The translations under genes and the position numbers were made by a program. Below are positions 56,069-64,000 of a stretch of 64,000 nucleotides of DNA, piece after piece; within the stretch, counting starts at the first letter, position 1, and each line of letters starts with the position of its first letter. Under the pieces are notes generated by a model. It was given only the letters and a program-made list of their open reading frames with translations, ran no database searches and was not told where the DNA came from. The DNA comes from Sphingomonas sp. 32-66-10 (GTDB lineage: Bacteria; Pseudomonadota; Alphaproteobacteria; Sphingomonadales; Sphingomonadaceae): the NCBI GenBank assembly GCA_002280565.1, contig NCEF01000003.1, positions 48,581 to 112,580 of the forward strand, in the 5' to 3' direction.

Positions 56069-56260
56069 ATGGAAGACGATCTTCCCCGCCGCACCGACGA
56101 TCCCGCCGCTAACCTCGCGCGCCAGGATCTCGACCCGTTTTCGGTAGCCGAGCTTGAGGCGCGGATCGCGCTGCTCGAAACCGAAATCGTGCGCTGTCGT
56201 ACGATCATTGAACGCGCCGTTAACCATCGCGCAAGCGCGGATGCCTTATTCAAGCGATGA
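56069..56260 (+). CDS. DUF1192 family small protein
   Basis: 63-residue acidic protein. PFSVAELEARIALLETEIVR (24-43) is a short coiled coil that defines the DUF1192 family, widespread in alphaproteobacteria and often beside a quinone oxidoreductase gene, as here. The function is unknown. Its start lies in the gap between that oxidoreductase and clpA. Confidence 0.8.
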   Translation: MEDDLPRRTDDPAANLARQDLDPFSVAELEARIALLETEIVRCRTIIERAVNHRASADALFKR

Positions 56261-56400
56261 GTGGAGCACCGATCCCCGGGCGTCACGCTATAAGAGTCTT
56301 GGGGACAGGTGCGGCGCTTGATGCACGGTGCAACACTCCCGACATAGGGGATGCACGGGCCGCGTGTCTCTCTTCTTCGGCCCGACTGGAGTAAGCCCGA

Positions 56401-58713
56401 ATGCCTAGTTTCGCTTCCGCCCTCGAATCCACCCTTCACCGCGCGCTGGAAGCCGCCAGCTCGCGTCGCCACGAATATGCGACGCTCGAACATCTGCTGC
56501 TGGCGCTCGTGGACGATGAACATGCGTCCAAGGTGATGGGTGCGTGCGGGGTGGATCTGGGTGAGCTGAAGACCACCGTTGCCCATTATCTTGATACTGA
56601 GCTTCAGGCGCTGCGCGTCGACCAGCAGACCGATCCCTCACCGACCAGCGGGTTCCAGCGCGTCGTCCAGCGCGCGATCCTGCACGTCCAGTCGTCGGGC
56701 CGCGACGAAGTGACCGGCGCCAACGTTCTCGTCGCCCTGTTCAGCGAGCGCGAGAGCTATGCCGTCTATTTCCTGCAGCAGCAGGACATGAGCCGCCTCG
56801 ATGCGGTCAGCTATATCAGCCATGGCGTCGGCAAGGGCTCGACCCCGGTCGAATCCGCCCCGCCCAAGGGCGCCGAGGAGGACAAGAGCCAGAAGAGCGA
56901 CGGCAAGAAGGGCGAGAGCGCGCTCAAGCAGTTCACCGTCAACCTCAATGAAAAGGCCAAGACCGGCAAGATCGATCCGCTGATCGGCCGCGGCCCCGAA
57001 GTCGACCGTACCGTCCAGATTCTGTGCCGCCGCAGCAAGAACAACCCGCTCTATGTCGGCGATCCCGGCGTCGGCAAGACCGCGATCGCCGAGGGCCTGG
57101 CGCGCAAGATCATCGAAGGCGACGTGCCCGAAGTGCTCAAGGAAGCCGTCATCTACTCGCTCGACATGGGCGCGCTGCTCGCCGGCACCCGCTATCGCGG
57201 CGATTTCGAAGAGCGGCTGAAGCAGGTCGTGTCGGAGCTGGAAAAGCTGCCCCATGCGGTGCTGTTCATCGACGAAATTCACACCGTGATCGGTGCTGGC
57301 GCCACCAGCGGCGGCGCGATGGACGCGTCGAACCTGCTCAAGCCCGCGCTGTCGGGCGGCTCGATCCGCTGCATCGGTTCGACCACCTACAAGGAATTCC
57401 GCAACCACTTCGAAAAGGACCGCGCTCTGCTGCGCCGGTTCCAGAAGATCGACGTCAACGAACCGACGATCGCGGATACGATCAAGATCCTCGCCGGCCT
57501 GCGCTCGGCGTTCGAGGATCACCATAACGTCAAATACACCCCCGACGCGATCAAGTCGGCGGTGGAGCTGAGCTCGCGCTACATCAACGACCGGAAATTG
57601 CCCGACAAGGCGATCGACGTGATCGATGAGGTCGGTGCGATGCAGATGCTGGTGCCGCCGTCCAAGCGCAAAAAGACGATCACCCCCAAAGAGATCGAGC
57701 TGGTCATCGCGACCATGGCGCGCATCCCGCCAAAGACGGTGTCGAGCGACGATACCAAGGTGCTGGCCAATATCGAAACCGACCTCAAGCGCGTCGTGTT
57801 CGGTCAGGACAAGGCGATCGAAGTGCTGTCGAGCGCGATCAAGCTTAGCCGTGCCGGCCTGCGCGATCCGGAAAAGCCGATCGGCAATTATCTGTTCAGC
57901 GGCCCGACCGGCGTCGGCAAGACCGAAGTGACCAAGCAGCTTGCCGAATTGCTCGGCATCCCGCTGCAGCGCTTCGACATGTCCGAATATATGGAGCGTC
58001 ACAGCGTCAGCCGCCTGATCGGTGCGCCTCCGGGCTATGTCGGCTATGATCAGGGCGGCCTGCTGACCGACGCGATCGATCAGAACCCGCATTGCGTGCT
58101 GCTGCTCGACGAAATCGAAAAGGCGCACCCGGACCTGTTCAACATCCTGCTGCAGGTGATGGACAACGGCAAGCTGACCGATCACCACGGCAAGACGGTC
58201 GATTTCCGCAACGTCATCCTGATCATGACGACCAATGCCGGCGCGTCCGACATGGCGCGCGAAAGCATCGGCTTTGGCGAAATCAGCCGCGACGATGTTC
58301 AGGAAGACGCGGTGAAGAAGCTCTTCACCCCCGAATTCCGCAACCGTCTCGATGCGATCGTGCCGTTCGACTATCTGCCCACTGTGGTAGTCGAGCGCGT
58401 GGTTGAGAAGTTCATCCTCCAGCTCGAACTTCAGCTCGCCGACCGCAACGTCCATATCAGCCTGGACGATGAGGCCAAGGCGTGGCTCACCGAACGCGGC
58501 TATGACAAGCTCTACGGCGCGCGTCCGATGGGCCGCCTGATCCAGGAGAAGATCAAGCAGCCGCTGGCCGAAGAACTGCTGTTCGGCAAGCTCGTCCATG
58601 GCGGCGAGGTCGAGGTAAAGCTGAAGGACAAGGCACTGACCTTCGCGATCACCCCGGCCGCGCCCAAGGGATCGAAAAAAGGCGGCAAGAAGGCCCCGGC
58701 CAAGGCGAAGTAA
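56401..58713 (+). CDS. clpA: ATP-dependent Clp protease ATP-binding subunit ClpA
   Basis: 770-residue AAA+ unfoldase that feeds substrates to ClpP. It has a Clp_N double repeat (about 1-145), an acidic/Lys linker, AAA-1 with GDPGVGKT (220-227), and AAA-2 with GPTGVGKT (501-508), plus a Lys/Ala-rich C-terminal tail (about 745-770) longer than in E. coli. The KxxG-type ClpP loop region is within AAA-2. GGAG lies 10 nt before the ATG. No clpS is adjacent. A strong terminator follows. Confidence 0.95.
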   Translation: MPSFASALESTLHRALEAASSRRHEYATLEHLLLALVDDEHASKVMGACGVDLGELKTTVAHYLDTELQALRVDQQTDPSPTSGFQRVVQRAILHVQSSGRDEVTGANVLVALFSERESYAVYFLQQQDMSRLDAVSYISHGVGKGSTPVESAPPKGAEEDKSQKSDGKKGESALKQFTVNLNEKAKTGKIDPLIGRGPEVDRTVQILCRRSKNNPLYVGDPGVGKTAIAEGLARKIIEGDVPEVLKEAVIYSLDMGALLAGTRYRGDFEERLKQVVSELEKLPHAVLFIDEIHTVIGAGATSGGAMDASNLLKPALSGGSIRCIGSTTYKEFRNHFEKDRALLRRFQKIDVNEPTIADTIKILAGLRSAFEDHHNVKYTPDAIKSAVELSSRYINDRKLPDKAIDVIDEVGAMQMLVPPSKRKKTITPKEIELVIATMARIPPKTVSSDDTKVLANIETDLKRVVFGQDKAIEVLSSAIKLSRAGLRDPEKPIGNYLFSGPTGVGKTEVTKQLAELLGIPLQRFDMSEYMERHSVSRLIGAPPGYVGYDQGGLLTDAIDQNPHCVLLLDEIEKAHPDLFNILLQVMDNGKLTDHHGKTVDFRNVILIMTTNAGASDMARESIGFGEISRDDVQEDAVKKLFTPEFRNRLDAIVPFDYLPTVVVERVVEKFILQLELQLADRNVHISLDDEAKAWLTERGYDKLYGARPMGRLIQEKIKQPLAEELLFGKLVHGGEVEVKLKDKALTFAITPAAPKGSKKGGKKAPAKAK

Positions 58714-58740
58714 CCCGCCGCACCGCTACGAACGACGAAG

Positions 58741-58768
58741 CCGCCCCGGTGAAAGCCGGGGCGGTTTT
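58741..58768 (+). terminator. Rho-independent terminator of clpA
   Basis: CCGCCCCGG (58741-58749) and CCGGGGCGG (58756-58764) form a 9-bp stem with loop TGAAAG, followed by TTTT and a second TTTT two bases on. It is 27 bp after the clpA stop. Confidence 0.88.
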
Positions 58769-58904
58769 GCTTTTGGGACACCTCACAACAGCTCGTCTCG
58801 GGCTTGACCCGGGACCGGGCTGCCTTGGTCGACAAGCATCCCAGCCCCGGCGCAAGGCCGGGGTGACGAGGAGGCTGCGATAGGGCAACGCGCCCCTCCC
58901 CCAT

Positions 58905-58995
58905 CGTCATGCTGAACTTGTTTCAGCATTCACCGCGCAGCAAGCGACCGAGCCGCTGGCGAAGACCTGAATCCTGATACAAGTTCAGGATGACG
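58905..58995. repeat. Inverted repeat element, family D
   Basis: CGTCATGCTGAACTTGTTTC (58905-) and the complement ending at 58995 form 28-nt arms with 25 matches, around 35 nt of spacer. The core CTGAACTTG...CAAGTTCAG is a frequent sphingomonad intergenic repeat as I recall it; it is unrelated in sequence to families A-C here. Confidence 0.8.
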
Positions 58996-59087
58996 GGTAT
59001 GGCTGCCATTGGGTGGGAAACGGAAGGGCAGTTATCAGGCTCACCACTGGATCTGGCTGGATCATCAATGATTCTGCCGGATCACTA

Positions 59088-59491
59088 TTAGTCGGACTGC
59101 GGCGCGCCTCCGTTCAGCATGCCTTCGAAGCAAACGACCGGGACAAGAGTGGCAGCGATTTCGGAGAATGCCGGATCGATTGTAACAAGGGCATCGGCCT
59201 GCAATCTGGTCAGAGCGAGATACTCTGCGGTGAGCGTATCTTCCCAGCCAAGCTTCTCCGCCATGTCCCAAGCAAACTTCTGCAGCACTCGGTCGCCAAG
59301 TGCGCCCGCGCCTCGGCACGATCGATATTGCCGTGCCGCGCGGATGAATAAAGGTGCGCTAGGACTTGTGAGCGCAGTAGAGTGGGGGCCAACAACCGAA
59401 CTCCTGCATTTGGCGCGCGCCGCTCACCGATCAACTTGAGCGCAGCATCAAGGGCAAGCACGTAACGCACGAAGGCAGGTCCTATCGACAA
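59088..59491 (-). pseudogene. Degenerate PIN-domain (VapC-like) toxin gene
   Basis: One frame (59491 to about 59290) encodes a PIN-like N-terminus (RLLAPTLLRSQVLAHLY). The C-terminal half, LGDRVLQKFAWDMAEKLGW and then TLTAEYLALTRLQADALVT, follows in another frame down to 59088. Compared with this VapC subfamily, a stretch of about 15 residues between the halves is missing, so a deletion plus frameshift, not a single sequencing slip, is likely. No antitoxin is recognised beside it. Base composition is less G/C-rich than its neighbours. Confidence 0.65.
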
Positions 59492-59616
59492 TTCAATTCA
59501 AATGGACGAACCCTAACGAATGCCGTGGCTCAAAACTAGATACGGCGGGTCTATGCCGAATGGGTTTTCGATGACCGATATGGGGTCGTTAGCCGACGGT
59601 CCGCTAACTCTGCCCC

Positions 59617-60006
59617 CTAATCCCGCACCACAATCACGGTCACCCCCACCGGCACCGACGGGGCATACCAGCTCGCCGGTCGCGAACACTGCTCCCGGCA
59701 CGCCCGCAGCTGCGCCGCGCGCTCGTCCGCCAGCCGACGCCACGCCCGCGCCTCCCGGATCAGCCGGTCGACCTGCCACTCGGTGCTCGCCCATGCCCCG
59801 TCGGCGCACGCGCGGTCGCGGCCGCAGATCCGCTTCACCGCATGGTCGATCCGCGCTGCCAGAATATCGATCCCGGCCGCGGTCGACAGGTCCAGGCCCG
59901 CCGCCGGAACCGCAATCCGGCGCGTCTCGAACCGTTCGCCGGCGTTCGCCGAACCGGTGAGAGTCATCGCCGCCGCAGCAGCGGCGATCAGGTGCATCAT
60001 TGTCAT
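59617..60006 (-). CDS. UrcA family exported protein
   Basis: 129 residues with a signal peptide (about 1-20, ANA-G). The UrcA core AGLDLSTAAGIDILAARIDHAVKRICG (about 34-60) is a predicted helix pair common to short secreted proteins of sphingomonads and related groups. A second Cys pair (RACADG and RACREQC) and a hydrophobic end follow. GAGG lies 6 nt before the ATG at 60006. The function is unknown. Confidence 0.78.
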   Translation of the reverse strand: MTMMHLIAAAAAAMTLTGSANAGERFETRRIAVPAAGLDLSTAAGIDILAARIDHAVKRICGRDRACADGAWASTEWQVDRLIREARAWRRLADERAAQLRACREQCSRPASWYAPSVPVGVTVIVVRD

Positions 60007-60190
60007 CGCAAACCTCGCTGCACGGCACATTACCGAAATGCGTAGCCCCCGTTAACCAGCCAGTCGCACATCGCGTCCCGTCATCGGACAGGCATCCCAT
60101 GCAGTTGCGCCGCGACCGGATCGCGCAATCGACTATCACGGACGCGCTCTGTTAACCGCTTCTTCGGGTTCGCCGGGCTAGGCCGCTGGC

Positions 60191-61879
60191 ATGACACGGG
60201 GGATCGCAGCGCTGATCGCACTGGCAGTCGCGTTCGCCGCGATGTTCGCCACCCCCGCCGACGCCCGCCCGCCAGGCTGGAGCGCCGGCACCGCCGGCCG
60301 TCCGCTCGCCACCTGCATCCGCCGCGCCGCACCCGGGGACGATCCGCGCGCGATCGCCCGCGACCTTGCCGGGTTCGATTGCATCACGCCTCAGAAACAG
60401 TTGGGCAGCGGCGATTTCTGGGTCATTTCCGAACCCGTTGGCGAACGCTCGCGCTCGCGCCGCCCGCTCAACGCGCGCATGCTCAGCCTGTGGCAGGGTC
60501 AGGTCACGCTTCACGTCCTCTACACGGACGGGCGCATCGAAACGATGTCCGACGACCCCGTCGGCCTGACCAAGCGGGTCCAGCTTGGCGCAATCATCGA
60601 ATACCCCCTCCCCCGCCTGCGCGCGCCAGTCGATCGCCTGTTGTGGAAAGTCGAAGGCGCGAGCAACATCAACGGCGTGGTGCGGAATGTCCGCATCGCC
60701 ACCCAAGCCGAAAGCGATCGCGCAAACCTGTTCATGGCCGCGCTGTATGCCGCATTCGGCGGTCTGTGCATTGCGCTGCTGACCTACAACCTCGCGCTCT
60801 GGGTAACGCTGCGCTACGGGTTCCAGCTCGCATATGCAGCGATGGTCGCCGCGCTGATGGCCTATGCCGTCACCTCGTCGGGCGCGCTTGCCTGGCTGGT
60901 GCCGGATATCGCCAACACCACACGTCTGCGGCTCAACTACCTGCTGCTGACCTTCGCGGCGACCTCTTTGCTGTGGTTCGCGCGGACCTTCTTCGAAGAG
61001 CATGTTTTCGGACCGCGGCTGCGCTTGTTCGTGCGGCTCAACATGGTCGCGTTGCTATCATCGGGGATCGCCTTCGCACTCTTCGCCCCGCTTGCGCCGA
61101 ACCTGCTCAACACCCTGTACAACATGGTCTTCGCAGCGATGATGCTGCCGGTCCTCGCGATTCTGCACTCAGCCTGGCACAACCGCTCCAATTTCCTGTG
61201 GCTGTTCGGCATCGCCTGGGCCGCGCCGATCGTCGCGGGGTGCCTGCGGGTACTGAACGGACTCGGCGTACTCCCGTGGAGCTTCTGGCTCGACAATTCG
61301 ACGCTGATCTCGATGGCGGCGGAGGCGTTGCTGTCGTCGATCGCGATCACCTACCGCATCCGCCTGCTCAGCCGCGAGCGCGACGCCGCGCTCGCCGCCG
61401 AGACCGTCGCGCGTCGCCTCGCCGATCTCGATCCGCTGACCGGCCTGCTCAACCGCCGCGCCTTCCTTGGCCATGCGATCGGGCGGCCGGGGTCACAGAC
61501 GCTGCTGATCCTCGACCTCGACCGGTTCAAGCAAGTTAACGACGCGATCGGCCATGACGGCGGGGACGAAGTGCTGCGCACCGTGGCGCGGACCTTGCGC
61601 GGGCTGGTTCCTGCGGGCGCGATGATCGCCCGGATCGGGGGCGAGGAGTTTGCGGTGCTGAGCAGTTCGGCCGAGCCGGTCGACCCCGACCGGATCCTCA
61701 CCCGGCTGCGCGCCACGCGCATGCCCTATGATCTGCGCGTCACCGCCAGCATCGGGAGCGCACAGGGTCTGATCGCCGACGAGCGCGACTGGAAATCGCT
61801 CTACCGCGCTGCAGATCAGGCATTGTTCGACGCCAAATCGGCCGGTCGCGACCGCGCGCGGACCGCGATCGCCGCCTGA
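60191..61879 (+). CDS. Membrane diguanylate cyclase (7TMR-DISM/GGDEF)
   Basis: 562 residues. A signal peptide (ADA-R, about 25) and periplasmic sensor domain (to about 175) precede seven membrane helices (about 180-385) and a cytosolic GGDEF domain (about 410-555). The active loop is GGEEF (483-487), and LDLDRFKQVNDAIGHDGGDEVL is intact, so it should make cyclic di-GMP. The RxxD inhibitory site normally 5 residues before GGEEF is absent (PAGAMIAR). No EAL domain or partner gene is nearby. Confidence 0.88.
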   Translation: MTRGIAALIALAVAFAAMFATPADARPPGWSAGTAGRPLATCIRRAAPGDDPRAIARDLAGFDCITPQKQLGSGDFWVISEPVGERSRSRRPLNARMLSLWQGQVTLHVLYTDGRIETMSDDPVGLTKRVQLGAIIEYPLPRLRAPVDRLLWKVEGASNINGVVRNVRIATQAESDRANLFMAALYAAFGGLCIALLTYNLALWVTLRYGFQLAYAAMVAALMAYAVTSSGALAWLVPDIANTTRLRLNYLLLTFAATSLLWFARTFFEEHVFGPRLRLFVRLNMVALLSSGIAFALFAPLAPNLLNTLYNMVFAAMMLPVLAILHSAWHNRSNFLWLFGIAWAAPIVAGCLRVLNGLGVLPWSFWLDNSTLISMAAEALLSSIAITYRIRLLSRERDAALAAETVARRLADLDPLTGLLNRRAFLGHAIGRPGSQTLLILDLDRFKQVNDAIGHDGGDEVLRTVARTLRGLVPAGAMIARIGGEEFAVLSSSAEPVDPDRILTRLRATRMPYDLRVTASIGSAQGLIADERDWKSLYRAADQALFDAKSAGRDRARTAIAA

Positions 61880-61941
61880 CCGGCAATTCAGCTTTCGTTC
61901 AGCCCGTTTCTGCCCTAAAGCGCGGCCATCGGGAGGGCATG

Positions 61942-62151
61942 ATGGACCAGTTGAACAAACGCAGGATCGCTCTGGCTGCCGGTGCCGCCGCGCTGCTGCT
62001 GACTGCCGCAACGGTTCATCCGACTGCCGAGTTCGAAATCCTGACCCACGAGATCACCGACAAGACCCCGCGCAAATTCGCGGCGGCGGTTGACACCGGG
62101 ATTCTCGCGGTTTCGGTGCTCTACACCTGGACCGAACGCAGCTTGCGCTAA
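61942..62151 (+). CDS. Small hypothetical protein with N-terminal hydrophobic segment
   Basis: 69 residues. A helix of about 19 hydrophobic residues (7-25) is followed by a charged middle (HEITDKTPRKF) and a second mildly hydrophobic stretch. GGGAGGG (61931-61937) suits the ATG at 61942 better than the adjoining ATG at 61939. No family is recognised. It could be a short membrane or exported protein. Confidence 0.55.
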   Translation: MDQLNKRRIALAAGAAALLLTAATVHPTAEFEILTHEITDKTPRKFAAAVDTGILAVSVLYTWTERSLR

Positions 62152-62152
62152 C

Positions 62153-62187
62153 TTGCGTTTCCGATGCGCTTGCTTACACTCGTGTAA
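62153..62187 (+). promoter_or_regulatory. Candidate fadD promoter and operator
   Basis: TTACAC (62174-62179) and GTGTAA (62182-62187) are exact inverted arms around TC, touching the fadD ATG. TTGCGT (62153-62158) and TACACT (62175-62180) have a 16-nt spacing, so the palindrome covers the -10. No ribosome site is present; the transcript could begin at the ATG. Confidence 0.45.
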
Positions 62188-63894
62188 ATGAGCGATCCTG
62201 AGAGCATCTGGCGGAATAGCTATCGTCATCCCGGTCCGTGGGACCAGACCCTGCCCCCGCTCTCCATGGTCGACGCGTTCGAGGAATCGGCGCGGCGCAA
62301 GGGCAATGCCCCGCTGCTCGACTTTCTCGGCCGCCATTACAGCTTTGCCGAAACGCTCGACGGCGCGAACCGCGTCGCCTGTGGTCTTAAGGCACTGGGC
62401 TATGGCCCGGGCGACCGCATCGGCCTGTTCCTGCCCAACGTCCCGCATTATGTCGCGGCCTATTACGGCATCCTCAAGCTCGGCGCGACGGTGGTCAATT
62501 TCTCGCCGCTCTACAGCGTCGATGAACTCGCCGCCCAAGTCGCCGACAGCGGCACGCGCCTGCTCTTCACGCTCAGCGCCACCGCCCTGCTCCCGACCGC
62601 GCTCAAGGTGCTGGACAAGAGCAACCTCGAACGGCTGATCGTCGGGTCGATCGCCGGCGCGCTGCCCACCACCAAGTCGATCCTCTACCGCCTGTTCAAG
62701 GGCAAAGAGGTCGCTGCCAAGCCCAACGACCCGCGCGTCACCGCCTTTTCGCAGCTGATCGCCAATGACGGCGCTTGTGTCGCGCCGCAGATCAACCCCG
62801 AAACGCACCTCGCGCTGATCCAGTATACCGGCGGCACCACCGGCGTGCCCAAGGGCGCGATGCTGACCCACCAGAACCTCTCCGCCAATGCGCGGCAGGT
62901 GGCCAAGCTCGACCCCGATCTCGGCTCCAGCCTCGACCGTGTGCTCGGCGTCCTCCCCTTCTTCCACGTCTTCGCCAATACCTGTGTGCTCAACCGCACC
63001 ATCCTGACCGGCGGCGAGATCGTGATGCTCCCGCGCTTCGATGCGGCGCAGGCGCTGGCGGCGATCAACCGCACCAAGCCGACCGCGCTGCCCGGCGTCC
63101 CGACGATGTTCCAGGCGCTGATCGACCACCCCCATTCGAAATCCACCGACTGGTCGAGCCTGCAGTATTGCATCTCCGGCGGCGCGCCCCTGCCCGCCGA
63201 GCTCAAGAAACGGTTCGAGGCCGAAACCGGCGCGACGCTGATCGAGGGCTATGGCCTGTCCGAAAGCTCAGGCGTCGTCTCTGCCAACCCCTATCGCGGC
63301 GAGGGCAAGTCCGGCACGATCGGCCAGCCGATCATCGCCACCCGCGTGCGACTGGTCGACAAGGAAGACCCCGCGCGCGACGCGCCGCAGGGCGAACCGG
63401 GCGAGATCGTCCTCGCCGGCCCACAGATCATGGCCGGATATTGGGACCGCCCGGAGACCGACGACACCACCTTCTGCCACGACGCCGCCGGCACCCGCTG
63501 GCTGCGCACCGGCGATGTCGGCCAGATCGACGACGATGGTTTCATCAGGATCGTCGATCGCCTCAAGGACATGATCTCGGTCGGCGGGTTCAAGGTCTTC
63601 CCGAAGCACGTCGAGGACGTCCTCTACCGCCACCCCGCGATCAAGGAAGTGCTGGTCGTCGGCATGCCCGACCCCCGCATGGGCGAAGTCCCCCGCGCCT
63701 ATGTCGCGCTGAACGAAGACGCGGAGCCGGTAACGGGCGACGATCTGCGCGCGTGGCTCAACCCGCAAGTCGGCAAGCATGAGCGCGTCGACGCAGTGGT
63801 AGTGCGGGAGAAGCTGCCCAAGACGATGATCGGCAAGCTGAGCCGCAAGGACCTGCTGCTGGAAATCGCGGCGGAAGCGGGAGCCTCGTCTTAA
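62188..63894 (+). CDS. fadD: Long-chain-fatty-acid--CoA ligase
   Basis: 568-residue adenylate-forming enzyme activating fatty acids for beta-oxidation or lipid synthesis. The ATP motif YTGGTTGVPKGA is at 213-224. GYGLSESSG, then WLRTGDVGQIDDDGF with the hinge Asp, and the C-terminal lysine in PKTMIGKLSRKDL are all in order. Length and motifs match FadD rather than short acetyl-CoA ligases. It ends at a truncated repeat arm. Confidence 0.92.
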   Translation: MSDPESIWRNSYRHPGPWDQTLPPLSMVDAFEESARRKGNAPLLDFLGRHYSFAETLDGANRVACGLKALGYGPGDRIGLFLPNVPHYVAAYYGILKLGATVVNFSPLYSVDELAAQVADSGTRLLFTLSATALLPTALKVLDKSNLERLIVGSIAGALPTTKSILYRLFKGKEVAAKPNDPRVTAFSQLIANDGACVAPQINPETHLALIQYTGGTTGVPKGAMLTHQNLSANARQVAKLDPDLGSSLDRVLGVLPFFHVFANTCVLNRTILTGGEIVMLPRFDAAQALAAINRTKPTALPGVPTMFQALIDHPHSKSTDWSSLQYCISGGAPLPAELKKRFEAETGATLIEGYGLSESSGVVSANPYRGEGKSGTIGQPIIATRVRLVDKEDPARDAPQGEPGEIVLAGPQIMAGYWDRPETDDTTFCHDAAGTRWLRTGDVGQIDDDGFIRIVDRLKDMISVGGFKVFPKHVEDVLYRHPAIKEVLVVGMPDPRMGEVPRAYVALNEDAEPVTGDDLRAWLNPQVGKHERVDAVVVREKLPKTMIGKLSRKDLLLEIAAEAGASS

Positions 63895-64000
63895 GCTCCT
63901 CCCCTTTAGCACGCTGCGGAAAAAGGCTTCCGTTTTCGGGAGAATGGTGATTCAGATTTTCCAGCGGGATTGGTGCTGGGGATGACGATGCGCGGTTCAG
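63895..64000. other. Truncated family B repeat arm and unassigned sequence
   Basis: Sixteen of 17 bases from 63893 match the start of the family B arm (AAGCCCCTCCCCTTTAG at 35631), then the sequence diverges at about 63910. On the minus strand a 30-codon open frame (RIVIPSTNPAGKSESPFSRK) ends in a TAA at 63906-63908 and may be the end of a gene beyond the edge. I do not recognise it. Confidence 0.35.

Larger units (their letters stand above)
58714..59087. other. 374-bp gene-free stretch with terminator and repeats
   Basis: After the clpA terminator come a short G/C-rich repeat fragment (CCCCGGCGCAAGGCCGGGG, 58844-58862) and the long inverted repeat at 58905-58995. The last 90 bp before the PIN remnant are comparatively A/T-rich, and I see no gene or RNA in them. 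Confidence 0.7.

Noticed and set aside
56261-56400. Heat-shock (sigma32-type) promoter ahead of clpA
   Set aside because: CTTGATG at 56318 and CCCGACATA at 56339 are only loosely similar to the consensus; the -10 has too few matches to claim.
56401-58713. clpS adaptor gene next to clpA
   Set aside because: Neither the 140-bp upstream gap nor the DUF1192 protein resembles ClpS; if present in the genome it lies elsewhere.
58714-59087. Small RNA or tRNA gene in the longest intergenic stretch
   Set aside because: The structure there is explained by the clpA terminator and two repeat elements; no cloverleaf or promoter-terminator pair stands out.

Overview
The window looks like chromosomal DNA of a sphingomonad-type alphaproteobacterium (Sphingomonas or a close relative). 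The evidence is high GC with strong G/C third-position bias, a split cobalamin-dependent methionine synthase, NnrU, UrcA, DUF1192 and ZapE genes, a heme-type SdhC/SdhD pair, and many G/C-rich dispersed inverted repeats of the sort common in sphingomonad genomes. I found no rRNA, tRNA, CRISPR array, insertion sequence or prophage. Genes are dense, with many 1-14 bp start/stop overlaps that mark operons. The assignment rests on gene content, not on a database comparison.

Layout from left to right. 1-10.9 kb: end of a probable MarC-type gene, galE, msrA, aqpZ, a Sua5-type tRNA-modification gene, an acyl-CoA dehydrogenase, a GntR-permease-ATPase cluster, a nitroreductase, a POT peptide transporter, nnrU and a DUF1330 gene. 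10.9-15.8 kb: a tripartite efflux operon (outer-membrane lipoprotein, MacA-type adaptor, MacB-type ATPase and permease) whose adaptor is broken by a one-base frameshift. 15.8-24.5 kb: an xdhC-mocA-eamA operon, a periplasmic phosphodiesterase, an alpha/beta hydrolase, phhA, a secreted TPR protein, and an SDR-prmA pair. 24.6-27.3 kb: two tandem soluble chemoreceptors with globin-like sensor domains.

27.5-35.1 kb: sdhCDA and sdhB, separated by 4.15 kb that holds a ParDE toxin-antitoxin pair, a secreted C13-type peptidase, a membrane-anchored ClpP-like protein and creD. sdhB has its own promoter-like sequence, and a decayed second creD 3' end lies just upstream of it. 35.1-40.2 kb: a thioesterase, zapE, an HxlR regulator divergent from a VOC protein, a transglutaminase-like protein and a zinc-ribbon membrane protein. 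40.3-44.6 kb: an arsenic operon (arsR, arsI, arsC, ACR3) followed by an SLC13-type transporter. 44.6-46.3 kb: a second TPR protein paralogous to the first.

46.3-52.1 kb: a methionine-cycle operon in the order ArsR-methyltransferase, metF, metH N-terminal part, metH C-terminal part. A perfect 22-bp operator-like palindrome lies in front, and G/C-rich inverted repeats fill both internal gaps. 52.3-64 kb: a glycosyltransferase and an LpxH-like phosphatase, a GST-quinone oxidoreductase pair, DUF1192, clpA with a clear terminator, a repeat-filled gap, a decayed PIN toxin gene, an UrcA protein, a membrane diguanylate cyclase, a small protein and fadD. Several regulators and enzymes without a Shine-Dalgarno sequence have a -10-like hexamer 6-7 nt before the start codon, which suggests leaderless transcripts.
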